Assembly (NCBI RefSeq): GCF_026230105.1
Contig: NC_079474.1
Coordinates: 26,058,794 to 26,122,793 of the forward strand
Reading direction: 5' to 3'
DNA: 64,000 nucleotides
Origin: Diorhabda sublineata
Lineage: Eukaryota; Arthropoda; Insecta; Coleoptera; Chrysomelidae
Shown here: piece after piece, positions 11,376 through 22,339 of the stretch
Position numbering within the stretch: position 1 is the first letter of the stretch
Layout of the letters: each line of letters begins with the position of its first letter
Translations under genes and position numbers: made by a program
Notes under the pieces: generated by a model
Told to the model about the DNA's origin: nothing
Database searches by the model: none
What the model saw: the letters and a program-made list of their open reading frames with translations, nothing else

Positions 11376-12800
11376 CAGTGGATTCACGATAACTCGTATA
11401 TCTAGGCGAATGTGAAAAAATCCTAGACTCAACAAGAGCTTCGAAGTAAATTATTTAACTGTTAAAATCCGGACTTACGAAGGCAAAATTAAGATTTTCG
11501 ATTCGTAAAACCAAATTAATATGAAAACAAATTACTTATTGGTGAAGTAAAGTTATCGTTTTATGATTCAACATCCCATCTTTCAAAGAAAGTTCGTAGT
11601 GTGTTAATTACAGCTCTGGTTCTTTTATATTTTATTGGTGGATCAGTGTGGTCATTATCATTTTCATTAACATTATCAGTTAGTGTTCTAGTAGTAGCTA
11701 GCCCTTGAGTATATGTCACATAATCTTTATAATCTAAAGTGTATTCCTGTCACCGTCTTCACTTATGTCCGACTCAAGGCTTTCTTTCTAAACTTCTTTT
11801 TGTGGCATCGAGGTGATACTTTGGTAAATGAAGCTGACTATTGTCACATATCTGTTATTAGTTTCATAACAACTTCCTTTTCGTAATCGAAGTTTTTTAT
11901 TATTCGTTGATCTAAGTTGCTGTAGTTGAGATGTTGTATTGGGTGGAAAAAATATAACTTCCTCTGGTTTGAATGTCGTAATTATGCTGCGAGCTGCACA
12001 GTTGTTAATGAGAAGTAATATTCTCCATTTCTTATTTCTTTCTTAGCCTTTCATGTTGTTGCCAGCAATATTTACAATCGCCCTTCACTGTGCTTAGAGC
12101 CATGACATTTATCATGTTTTCAAATAAGTGTTTTATTAGGTAAGCAGTTGTAAAAAAACCAGCGTCGTCGGCATTGGAGGTATGTTTCGGTTCATGATCC
12201 TTCAATAACCTCAGCAACTCAATTATCAATTCATTACGTATCTAGTTATTGACTCTTGCACTTTCTTCATAAACTTTCCAGACACAAGTTAATGACGCTT
12301 CTAAAAATTCTCCAACATAGTACGAAAGGAAATGTGTACCAGTGATTTTGAAAAATATTCTGCCTTTTCACGAAGGATAAGCCCAAATACATACGTGGTT
12401 TTGTCCCTACAGTGTTTGAACCAGGTGACTAAGCATTCCCCATTCTTCGATGTGTTTACAAAGTTATTTTTTTTTGTAAGTAGCTTCCATATTCTCAGTT
12501 ATTATTTTCCTACCTCTTTCGCCTTTTTCTCGTGCTAGCTTTCTTCTGTGCTTGTTAAAGTTTGCCCTATTGTTTTCCATTTTGATTTCGGCATATTTTT
12601 GTGTTTTTCTTTCGTTAAGTACTGCTTCTCTACGCTAATTTTACAGTTTTTGAGGGAGACTCGTGTGCTGTGTTTCCTTTGGCTGTCTCTTCTATTATAT
12701 CCTTGAACATGTTTTAATCTGTAATCACTATTTTTGGAATATGCTTTTGCGTTAGCGGTAAAGGTGATGGAATAATTAAAAAAAAAATAAATAATCACAC
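11376..12800 (-). mobile_element. pogo/Tigger-type DNA transposon relic
   Basis: A terminus reading CAGTGGATTCACGATAACTC starts at 11376 directly after a TA. This resembles the pogo/Tigger end that begins CAGTGGAACC. A minus-strand transposase relic follows it up to about 12.8 kb. I could not find the matching opposite terminus, so the outer boundary near 12800 is approximate and the far end may be deleted. Confidence 0.75.
11880..12600 (-). pseudogene. pogo/Tigger transposase pseudogene
   Basis: Reading down the minus strand, a CENPB-type DNA-binding segment lies at 12340-12440 (LVTWFKHCRDKTTYVFG, then LREKAEYFSKSL). The first catalytic block is NADDAGFF, ending at 12159-12173. The second block near 12000 reads LLINNCAA, where the family has an Asp-Asn pair; the Asp codon is AAC (plus-strand 12004-12006). 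FFPPNTTSQLQQL and a frame-shifted DQRIIKNF follow near 11930-11890, carrying the third Asp. Stops and frame shifts separate the blocks, and part of the catalytic core is missing. It is inactive. Confidence 0.82.
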
Positions 12801-14946
12801 AAACAGGAAAAAAAAAATTTTAATACAGAATATATAACTTTTTTATTTAACTGTATAAATAATTTCCATTACAGGGTCAAATGAAGCTACACTTATTTCT
12901 CTTAACCAATTACTTATCCAATTATAAATATATTATATTAGTAAATAGGGATATTTCTTTTGAACTAAAAAGTTTGTTTTCAGAGCACTTTGATATAATT
13001 TCCAAGCGAACGATCAAAATATATTCAGAAGAAAAATGTCTCCATACCATCGTCAATGCGTTATAATGTAGCAATGAAGTAACAGCTGGATTCCAATTAA
13101 GGGTTCCCATCAAACGCGTGACAAGCAATCAATGGCGATGACAACGTTGACGTGCAAGGGGTTCGAATTTTTCATGCCACCAATCATGAGAATTTCAAAC
13201 GATTCAGTAGCATCGAAGGCAAATAATTGTGTATATGGATGTTTTTTCTTATTCTAATAATTTTGTGACTTCATTGCCCACTCATTGGAGTTGTTCTGCA
13301 ATATACTCAATACTTTTTAGATAGTGGGCAATTAATAGGATGAGATATATTGAATCACAGTTATTTTAACAAAGAAAATTGAATTCCTTTTTTCTAGAAT
13401 ATTTTGGGATTTTGAGAGAAATTAATGTACATGAAATTTGTATTTTGAAATGAATTATTGTGAAAAACATGCTTTAAAATAAAGAATAAAGTTAGTGATG
13501 GGAAAATTGTTACCATTATAAAAGCGTGGGATGCTTGTTGTTTTCGATTACTGGAATTCAAAAATGTCATAGAAAGCACCCCACGATTTTATCAAAGAAG
13601 TATTTTCTCATCGGTATTTTCATTCATTTTCCAAGAATTATTTTTTACTTTCTAGTGTAACTAGTTCTCATAGAGTGTTTTTCAGTGTTTTTAAACTGTA
13701 CTTTATATAGTTTGATTATTGCTAATAACATATTTCTTAGTTGTTTGAAACAAACAACAGCCATAAACATAAGTTTGATACCCAGGATAGTTGTTGCATA
13801 TCTGCTTTACCATGGGCGTGCTAGATAAAATTTTTTTGTAGCAAATCACTTAAAATATAAACAGATCTCAGAAAAAAATTCATTACTTTTTGTATATAAT
13901 GAAATAATGATTCCAATAGAACAATTTGATCTAAATTTATTTTCACAAATAGACCTGAATCTAATGATTTTTCAATTGAGTAATATCATGTAGCATCATT
14001 TTTGGTCTTCAAATTGATCGTTCACTCTTGTATTTTTTTCATCAATTGTTGTATATTCAATGTTATTTTTTGTATCTCTTGACAATGTTTAAGCATTATT
14101 TTAGTAATAATATTGGCACTTGGATATTTAATGCATTTCTTTGATTTTAAATGGAGTAATGAATTCATAATTTTGTATATATTGAAATCAATTATTTATT
14201 ATACATGTGCAAGTGATATGAAGAAGCGCATTCGTGGATCTATCGATTAGTACTCGTACTTATATTTTACCTTCTCTCTGCCATCCCGCATTTTAAATTA
14301 TTCATAACATAAGCGCATACTGTAGTATACCATCATTATCCACGTAGTCTTCTAATAACATTTGCATGACAAGTAAGGTGCCAAAAGATCTACAGAAGTT
14401 ATGTCATGTGTATAGATCAACATTCGGTAACTTTTAGCACAAAGATATTTGTTTAATATATCCAAATAAATTAATAATAATTTTGTGTTAGGTATTGACA
14501 ATTCATGGTGTGTGGTCATGACGAACGTCAGCATACTTCTTGCATATTTTGCGGAAATTACCAGCCACGGTAAATTTTCTGGAGGGCTGAATCAAGGTTT
14601 TGAATATCTTGTAGCGCAAAAGTTAATAATTTTTCCGTTATATGTACTTGTTACTTTTGTTGTAAAGTAGACATCATTTCGAGCTCCTGTAATGAATTAA
14701 TTTATTTCTTGTGGAGTAAATGTAAAAAAAGCACGCAGGTCCGGTTATTGTTTTATATTAATATTTTTAATTGACTCAAGCGTGCTCCCTAACATAGAGC
14801 TTATCTTCCACAGTGAAGAAGATTTATAATTTTCGGTTACTTTTGTAACTAACTTTGTTAGATGTTGCTTATTTCCACAATTTCCGGCAGCATACAGATT
14901 TCATCATTATTATTACTTTCACTCCTACCTGACTTCATTTCAAATA
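12801..14946. other. AT-rich sequence, no gene recognised
   Basis: No domain or terminal repeat was found, apart from a short near-perfect palindrome at 13739-13757 (GTTGTTTGAAACAAACAAC). Open frames of about 60 residues here are treated as chance. Confidence 0.55.
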
Positions 14947-14948
14947 TA

Positions 14949-16052
14949 CTGGGAGTTTCAAAAAAGGTGATCCCGGATTCCGGAAAGTAAGAAAACTGAA
15001 AAATATTTGGGGTTTGCTCAGTGCACGGTTCTACCAAGTAGTATTGAACATAACTTTTTCAATATTAGATTTATTAAGCAAAATTTCGAGTAAACTAAAA
15101 CATCGTTAAATTTTACACCAAGAAAGTACTCTTGAAGAAACTCGATACGGTACGAAATAATGAAAAATTTATTAATTAAGCTAATAACATTGAGTAGGAT
15201 TCATTTAGAGGTGTTCAAAATATTCTCTAAGAATACACAAGTCTATCATTTTTTCCAAAGAATCCATTAATCCTCTTAAAGGCTGGGAGTCAGCTGTAAG
15301 TCGAAGTGACTTTGAATTGTGTCTTTCAATTCTTGAGGTGAATTTACCTCAGTAGCATGAACTATTTCAACAAGATATGACCATACTGTGTACATCCAAA
15401 GGATCAAAATGGCCAATGCATCGGAGCTTCTGAACCTCTAATGTGCATTATGGGAGTAAAAGTGGCCTTGTCCGTAAAAATAATACATTTTAAAAAATTG
15501 GAATTGAGCTCAGTCCTTCCTTGTAATGTTTGACAAAATCCAGTTCAACCGGTAGATGGTTTGGCAAGACCTCTTGAAATTGTTTGTAATGATAAGGATG
15601 TAGCTGTTGCTCTTTAAGTATTCTCCAAGTACTTGAAGAAGACCTGTTTGTTTACCTTCCCACATTCCTTACGCTAACTGTTGGATTTTGATCAACTGAA
15701 TTTAAAATCATATTTTCTTTATTAATACTTCTTGTTGTTCTTTGCCTACCAGAATTTATTCTTTCAGGTCTCACATTCCTAGTTTCTCCACAATGTCGTT
15801 CAATAGCTCTAAATGTAATTTTACTTGGTAAGTTTCTTCAAGGAAACTTTTCTGCATAACGCGTAACTGCTGCACTTAACTTAAACAATCGCCTAAAGTT
15901 GATAAAATTTCAGTGTATTCAAAATTTGAGTCAATTTTGAATAACAATATCTAATTTAACAAATAACAAGGTTCCAGAAATCTTCAAAACCCAAATATTT
16001 CTCAGTTTTCTATCTATCCTAGAGACGGGATCACCTTTTTTGAAACACCCTG
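14949..16052 (-). mobile_element. Mariner-like element, internally deleted, both ends present
   Basis: The left end starts CTGGGAGTTTCAAAAAAGGT at 14949. The reverse complement of the right end starts CAGGGTGTTTCAAAAAAGGT at 16052. The match continues through GATCCCG and GAAAACTGA-AAATATTTGGG, and a TA sits outside each end (14947-14948 and 16053-16054). The TIR is therefore at least about 70 bp, with scattered mismatches. The total length of 1.1 kb is shorter than an autonomous copy because the transposase core is deleted. Confidence 0.9.
15200..15900 (-). pseudogene. Mariner-like transposase pseudogene lacking its catalytic core
   Basis: On the minus strand from 15880 the N-terminal segment reads NLPSKITFRAIERHCGET, followed by a Pro-Arg-rich linker (VRPERINSGRQRTTRSI). 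NPTVSVRNVGR is near 15650 and HPYHYKQFQEVLPNHLPVEL near 15600-15545. The first catalytic block survives only as TDKATF near 15455 (the family usually has a SDE/TDE triplet). The sequence then jumps to the C-terminal EVNSPQELKDTIQSHFD at about 15350-15300. The second and third catalytic residues are deleted. It belongs to the same broad group as the 18.66-kb element but is clearly a different, older family. Confidence 0.82.
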
Positions 16053-16054
16053 TA

Positions 16055-18285
16055 TAATGTGAGCTAAGCAATTCATATTTGACGTTTCAAATTGTGACTT
16101 GTTTAGCGGTGGCTATACAACGAGCTACTTTCTAGTATTTAATTCTCACGATCGTGCAAGGCTGGTGTTTTGTTGAGTAGTATAATGTTGTTAATACATT
16201 GATTCCGTATCTATCACAAGAATTGATATCATTTAACCATTATATGGAATATGTCTTCGCGTTCACCTTATAATATACTCATAAAATCTTCAAACTACAT
16301 ATTGGTACCCACATTGTCTATAAATCGCAACATTTTATATCTAAATTCATAGAAGAATTCCGTATATAAATAGTTGCAGTAGATTTTATGTTCTGGAAAC
16401 GTCTTAAGGTTCGACAGGTTTGTCCTTAAAAGGTTCGTCGATAGTATATCTTTTATAGAGCATTTCTACACCTATTCCAAAGACGTGTCGAGTATTCTAG
16501 TTGTGCCAGTGTCGGCATATCGAGGGCATTGAAGGCAAAGCCACGAATAAGCCACACACAACATCTCTGGATGATTAATTCATGAGTTGTGAGTGGTTTA
16601 GGCGGCTTGAGCACCGCAAATCCAGAATTAGGATAGAAATGGGACCCATTGTTCTGGTTAAGGTATAAATTGAATACATCTGCGCGCTATACTGAATAAT
16701 GCAATTATTATGTTTTTAGTGGCATACGGATTATTAAGTTTGATACAGTGGGAAATATTGCGGCTTCAGTTAGTGTAAAATAGAGTTAGAATACGGGGTA
16801 TGGAGAATAATATCTGTTAACTGTCTCAATCAATCTTGTAACTTGCGGCATTTCCCGCTACATTTCATACAGTCTATTGGAACTTACTTTGAATGAGATT
16901 GAAGAAATGATTATTACATATATTATAATTTATTTTTATATAAGCTGAGTAAAAATTATTATTCATAAAAATTATTTCTTTTTAGGTAAGTTTCATCCAA
17001 GCAACATTTAATTTGGATTGAATGTTCTACATTCAATTTATAGATGAGAAGGCATTTGATGAGTAAGTTATATAATATTTCGATGAATATGGTTATAAAT
17101 ATTAATTAATTTCAAACTAGACACTTGGAATGTTATGCTATTCCATAATAATTATAACGTATGTAGCAAAAGTTTTCGGAAAAAATTCGTTGCCTCTTGT
17201 TTGTTTCTAATTCTTACTTTTGTCAAATTTTAACATAGTTACGGGTACGAGCTAGATATCTGGAAAAGTATAAACATTTTATTTCGACTGTTGTCAAAAA
17301 CTCACATTGTGAATATATTTGAAGAGCAGAATATTATACTTGCAACATCAACTCGAAGGTTTCGGGTTTATCACATGACCTTAAGTCGAGAGCTAAAAAG
17401 AAATGAAGTTGAACTTTAAGAAAGGAAAATTTATCCCAAATATAGTGGAGACGAAAATTGTATGATAAGGGCTGGGGAGCCAAAAATGAACAACAGCTTT
17501 GACGAAGAATATTTCAAAAAATTCGTGAAATTGACAATCGCTCCATCCAGGATACAACGCAACGCGTGTGTGTTTTCTGTTAACCATTTGTTGAAAAAAA
17601 AAAAAAACTGAATAAATGAATTGTCACCATTATTTCAAAATTTTTTCCTAATACTTTTGTATTAGAAAATTTATTTTATTCGTATTCATTTTCTACCTAC
17701 GATATTACTCGTAACTATTATAAATTGGAGTCATAGACGATATTTACATGGAGGACATACAAGGTAGAAGTTAAATAAGTAGTAGGCTAATATTACTGCT
17801 GTTCAGCGATTGAAATTTTGAAATACGTATTTTTCATATAATTTCATGAGCATTTGAACCTCGAAGCAGGTCAACATTATTTTTTTATTGTTGTAGTAAG
17901 TTGTGCAATAAAAAATTCTACAGAATGCTCACTGCAATAATAAACGCAAGTGAAACTAATAACAAAGTAATGCAAATAATTTTTGGACATCAAATAGAAG
18001 CTTTTCCTAGAAATTTTGGAAGAGGTGAATGGAAGAATATATTAAAAAATGAATGTTAGTACATCTTACGGTATGAGAATATATCTTGAATTTGAAAAAA
18101 ATAGATAAATTTTTCTGGAACAATGTTAACATTCATATATTTTGACTTCACATGAAATATACATATAAAATAAGTTTTTGCAAGATGTGGTGATATTTTA
18201 TCCAACATAATTTCACATTTGACCACTTACTGTCATGATCATCATTATAAATTATTTCTTTTACTCAAAGCAATGGGCAGGGCTT
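16055..18285. other. AT-rich sequence, no gene recognised
   Basis: No motif was recognised. A 14-base poly(A) near 17595 followed by AATAAA could be a retroposon tail or chance. The slightly richer patch at 16480-16640 has no readable domain. Confidence 0.5.
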
Positions 18286-18289
18286 TAAC

Positions 18290-18560
18290 AGAATATTTTT
18301 CACTGAGAAGAGAAGTATAAACAAAACAAGAACATCACGAAAATCTCTTTAAAATTGTGGAAATGCCTGAGGAAATTGATCTTGAACTTCTGTAGGCTGT
18401 AGTGTTTGGTAAAGACGTGCCTTGGTAGATGATTTCACAGTCTGCACTTCTCCAAAGGAAGAAGTCCCGATGAATTAACGCCTTGGGAGTCTGCAGGAGA
18501 ACTCGATAACTTTTCTTCTATGCTCTAAGCTTTATGCTAAGTTAATCACTTCCATATTCT
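18290..18560 (-). pseudogene. LINE 3' tail (same family as 39.2 and 49.0 kb)
   Basis: Minus-strand pieces read SLEHRRKV near 18530, RDFFLWRSADCEIIYQGTS near 18460 and FKINFLRHFH near 18390. They correspond in order to the LDSLEHRKN, NLWNQLPRH and KINIHRHL landmarks of the 49.0-kb copy. The piece is about 270 bp with frame breaks. This is a 5'-truncated, decayed LINE copy, a common outcome of incomplete reverse transcription. Confidence 0.65.
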
Positions 18561-18596
18561 CATTATGGAATTAACAGAGTCGAAAACACAATAATC

Positions 18597-18604
<8 letters not shown>

Positions 18605-18658
<54 letters not shown>
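18605..18658. repeat. (TA)n microsatellite, left flank of mariner-like element
   Basis: There are about 54 bases of AT dinucleotide ending exactly where the 18.66-kb element begins. The matching tract on the far side is at 20637-20705, so one microsatellite was split by the insertion or both sides expanded afterwards. Confidence 0.97.
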
Positions 18659-18661
<3 letters not shown>

Positions 18662-19053
18662 GTGCTTTTCAGATAGAAGTATCCACCTTTAATAACTTTT
18701 GTAATACTGGTATTTAGAAAAAACCCAAAAACACGTCAATTTATGTTGGAAGGGGCAAGCATTATGGCTTATTTAAACTTACTGGAAAAGCCACCCCCTC
18801 ACCCCTAGCAGCATCCCCTTTATTTTTTTAAATTACTTTTCATATTTTTTATGTAAAATTTGGATACTCCTCTTTGAGCTGATTTCAAAAATGTATAATA
18901 CTTGTAGGTTAAAGTAGTTAGTTTATGAGATAAACAATTTTTCTTTTAAGAGCACAAATTTTACTTATTATTTACTTTCACCTTATTTGCCTGTACTAAA
19001 ATGGGTTGTACAACAGTTCAAACTCTTTAATCTTTTTAACTGTGCTATTTATT
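18658..19053 (+). repeat. Left 396-bp terminal inverted repeat
   Basis: It matches the reverse complement of 20241-20636 along its whole length with about six single-base differences and no gaps that I could see. Its inner edge ends in TGCTATTTATT, about 90 bp before the first transposase codons. Confidence 0.95.
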
Positions 19054-19145
19054 CTACTTAAAAAATCCAAACAACAAAAAACTCTACTTTTTATTAAAGT
19101 TTGACATTGTCAACTATAATTTGTAGTCACTATTGATAGTGTATT

Positions 19146-20234
19146 TTGATACATTATTTATTTTGTTTCTCTGAAATGGTTTACTCTTTGCAAGAAAGAA
19201 TTGAAATTGTAGGTTTATACTACCAAAATAATAATTGTGCAAGAGCTGCTGCTATAATATTTAACGAATTACATGACGGAAGACATGCAACTCATAAGTA
19301 TGTAATTCAACTGATGGAGAAATTTACCGCAATAAGCGCATAAGCGAGAGGGACTCGTAAATAACGAAGCAATCCAAGTGGCAATTTTAGGGCAAGTCAG
19401 CTTAGAGGCTCAACAACCCCAATCGTTGTCAACAATAAGTAGAGCGATCGGTGTTTCATCTTCTACAGTTTTCCGAGTTCTACATAAATTCAAGTACCAC
19501 CCATACAAAGTTAAGTTGGTGCACGAGTTGAATGAAGATGATTTTGATCGTCGTCTAGAGTTTTGCGAATCAATGACGCAAATTATCAATAACAATCCAC
19601 AATTGTTAAACAATATTTGCTTTTCTGATGAATGTTCATGGTCATTAAATGGCTTAGTAAGTAGGCATAATTGTAGATATTGGGCTGAAAGTGATCCACA
19701 TATAATGCGTGAATTCCATACACAACATCCCCAAAAGTTAAACGTTTGGTGTGGTATCCTAGGTGACCACATTGTCGGACCTTTCTTCATCAACGGAAAT
19801 TTAAATGGTGAATCATATCTTGAGTTACTCAGGGAAGGGGTTGACTCACGTATTACAACAATAATAGGAAATGATGATAACCTTTCCGAAGATTTACTGG
19901 TATTTCAACAAGGCGGAGCTCCCCCACACTATGCTATGCCTGTCCGACAATTTTTAAACGAAACATTCCCCGCTCGTTGGATAGGTAGAAGGAGCAGATG
20001 ATGGAGTCACCTAGGTCACCGGATTTAACACCCCTAGACTTCTTTTTATGGGGGTATTTAAAAACAAAAGTTTATGCTACCCAACCAGAATCTCTGGATG
20101 ATTTACGAGAGAGGATAGAAAATAAATGTCGACAATTAAATCCAGCCGTATTAAGCAATGTCAGAGAGGCATTTCAAAATAGATTATACCATTGTATGGA
20201 AGTGAATGATACTCATTTTGAACACTTATTGTAA
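19146..20234 (+). pseudogene. Mariner-superfamily transposase, three lesions
   Basis: Three frames carry one protein. At 19146-19343 is the N-terminal helix-turn-helix (DUF4817-like start, VYSLQERIEIVGLYYQ), most likely starting at the Met of FSEMVYSL near 19176. From about 19378 to 20001 follows the second DNA-binding half (LSTISRAIGVSSSTVFRVL), the first catalytic block CFSDECSW (Asp at 19627-19629) and FQQGGAPPH. 19998-20234 carries SPDLTPLDFFLWG (third Asp at 20037-20039) and the typical ending HFEHLL. Lesions: a stop and frame change at 19343-19378; GGC at 19912-19914, giving Gly where the family has the second catalytic Asp; and a frame break at about 19985-19998. Correcting for one lost base, 41 residues separate the second and third catalytic positions. 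It cannot be active. Confidence 0.93.
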
Positions 20235-20240
20235 CTTCAT

Positions 20241-20632
20241 AATAAATAGCACAGTTAAAAAGATTAAAGAGTTTGAACTGTTGTACAACCCATTTTAGTA
20301 CAGGCAAATAAGGTGAAAGTAAATAATAAGTAAAATTTGTGCTCTTAAAAGAAAAATTGTTTATCTCATAAACTAACCACTTTAACATACAAGTATTATA
20401 CATTTTTGAAATCAGCTCAAAGAGGAGTATCCAAATTTTACATAAAAAATATGAAAAGTAGTTTAAAAAAATAAAGAGGATGCTGCTAGGGGTGAGGGGC
20501 TGGCTTTTCCAGTAAGTTTAAATAAGCCATAATGCTTGCCCCTTCCAACATAAATTGACGTGTTTTTGGATTTTTTCTAAATACCAGTATTACAAAAGTT
20601 ATTAAAGGTGGATACTTCTATCTGAAAAGCAC

Positions 20633-20636
<4 letters not shown>
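20241..20636 (-). repeat. Right 396-bp terminal inverted repeat
   Basis: This is the inverted partner of 18658-19053. It starts only six bases after the transposase stop codon (20232-20234), so the gene fills the space between the two repeats almost exactly. Confidence 0.95.

Positions 20637-20705
<69 letters not shown>
20637..20705. repeat. (TA)n microsatellite, right flank of mariner-like element
   Basis: There are about 69 bases of TA dinucleotide directly abutting the element's right end. Confidence 0.97.
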
Positions 20706-20710
<5 letters not shown>

Positions 20711-22070
20711 GATCAGAAATCTAAAAGCAAGTAGGTACATAATGAAAATTTATAATTTATTGAGATTAGTTTTACTAAAGATAATAATTAAACTAAAGGC
20801 AGGAAATCGATAAAAAAAATAAAAGAAATTGAATTGATATTTGTAAGTTAATTATTTATAGTTATTTCATATATAAGGAATTATTTATTATAAATGATAT
20901 ATTCTAAAAGGATTGCATATGTACAAATCATAATTTGTATCATAGAATAATGTTATTAATTATAAATTAATATAAAACTTAGTGGAAGATTGATTTTTTT
21001 CAAAAAAATATATGAAACTGTAGCCAAAATGACCCATAATAGTGAAAATTCATAAACTATTAATGAAATAAAAGTTTATTTAAAAACATAAATATAAGAA
21101 CTGATAAGTGTTTGAAAAGTGAAGGACATTGTGAGGAGACAAGAGCAGCAAAAGTATAGTCAGTCATATTTGGTTGCTAAGGAAAAAAAAAACCAAAAAA
21201 AAGAAGGGGATTATTATTTATTGGAAGAAGAGTATCAGCAGAAAAGAGAATGGGGAGTGCAAAGTTATAAGAAATAGAAGTTAAATTTGAATCAAAATAC
21301 AAAATAATTGCGAATTATTAAAGATGAATGGAAGAAAAATATCTGGACTGAAGAAAATCCAATGAGTTGAAGATTTGTTACTAATCCAATGAGTTGAAGA
21401 TTTGTTACTGACAATTCACAGAAGTAAATGCAAGTTTTAGATCTGATATTGCAAGATATTATCCTCTCAGGTCAGTTCCTTCACGTATTATTGGCCAATA
21501 ATAATAATAGTAACAATATAAAATAATTTATATGAAAAAAAAAAGGAATATTACCTATACTTACGTTGACAATGGATAAAATTCCTTATTTCTGAGGTTA
21601 AGATTCCTTTTCCGTAGAAATAATATGAATTGTGTAGTATAATTAAATTTTGTTCAATGTATCATATGTAATCCTTCCACAGAAATAGAACTTCTTGATT
21701 ATATCATATAAAATTGACATAATTTTTTTAGTATTCTCCTTATATTGTACATCTAAATAATGGAATATTCATCTGAGTCGATTTATAACAGAGAACTGTG
21801 TAGAATTATCAAATTAGAGGAACGGCTAACTTCAGGTTAGACTCATAGGCGTACTCAACTACATTTTATTAAACTTTATTTGAATTAAAAATAATACAAT
21901 TAACTTTTAACATAAAACTTTTATTGATTTGTTAAAAGGAAAAACATCCAAAAGTTATTTATTTATGCCAGAACTCAAAGAGAGAATGAGTTTCATGCCC
22001 GGCAAATAACGTGCTAGCGACAACAATAGAAAAATAAAAACAATAATAGAGGTAGAAATAAATAATTACA

Positions 22071-22075
<5 letters not shown>
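20706..22075. other. AT-rich sequence, no gene recognised
   Basis: No coding motif was seen. Apart from the 27-bp duplication listed separately, this is very AT-rich unique-looking DNA. Confidence 0.6.
21356..21409. repeat. Perfect 27-bp tandem duplication
   Basis: The unit starting AATCCAATGAGTTGAAGATT occurs twice head to tail with no mismatch. It is probably a replication slippage event. Confidence 0.95.

Positions 22076-22117
<42 letters not shown>
22076..22117. repeat. (TA)n microsatellite
   Basis: There are forty-two bases of TA dinucleotide. It lies about 220 bp upstream of the next mariner relic. Confidence 0.97.
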
Positions 22118-22118
<1 letters not shown>

Positions 22119-22339
22119 TGTTTCTAAGTAATTATGAGATTATTTTAGACAATTTGAAAGAAAATTATCCATAAAACACATCATTTGAATGTAAGAGAGC
22201 AAACAAATATTATAAATAAAGTTGCTCTTGATAATAATGACGCTTTTTACATAGAACCAAAATTTGAAAATTTGGAAATCAGAATAGAAGTTGTGAGGGT
22301 TTCTAATTAAGTTTTGAGATATATAACAACACTGATGTG

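Larger units (their letters stand above)
18658..20636 (+). mobile_element. Near-complete mariner-superfamily element with 396-bp TIRs
   Basis: The element is 1,979 bp. It begins TGCAGTGCTTTTCAGATAGA and ends with the reverse complement of that string. It is embedded in (TA)n on both sides, consistent with the TA target preference of the superfamily. Inverted repeats of 396 bp frame a single transposase gene. The near identity of the repeats marks a recent insertion, yet the transposase is broken, so it probably moved using protein made by an intact relative elsewhere. The DDxD spacing and long TIRs suggest the DD41D type (rosa/Visitor-like), but that needs a phylogeny. Confidence 0.95.

Noticed and set aside
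13140..13170. GGGGTTCGAATTT string resembling a tRNA B-box
   Set aside because: No A-box at the right distance, no cloverleaf and no acceptor pairing; not a tRNA or clear SINE.
17586..17610. Poly(A) run followed by AATAAA as a processed retrogene tail
   Set aside because: The upstream sequence has no recognisable gene in either strand and the A-run is short.
19410..19793. 127-residue minus-strand frame
   Set aside because: Antisense of the well-supported plus-strand transposase.
20161..20403. 80-residue minus-strand frame
   Set aside because: It straddles the transposase end and the right TIR; no recognisable content.
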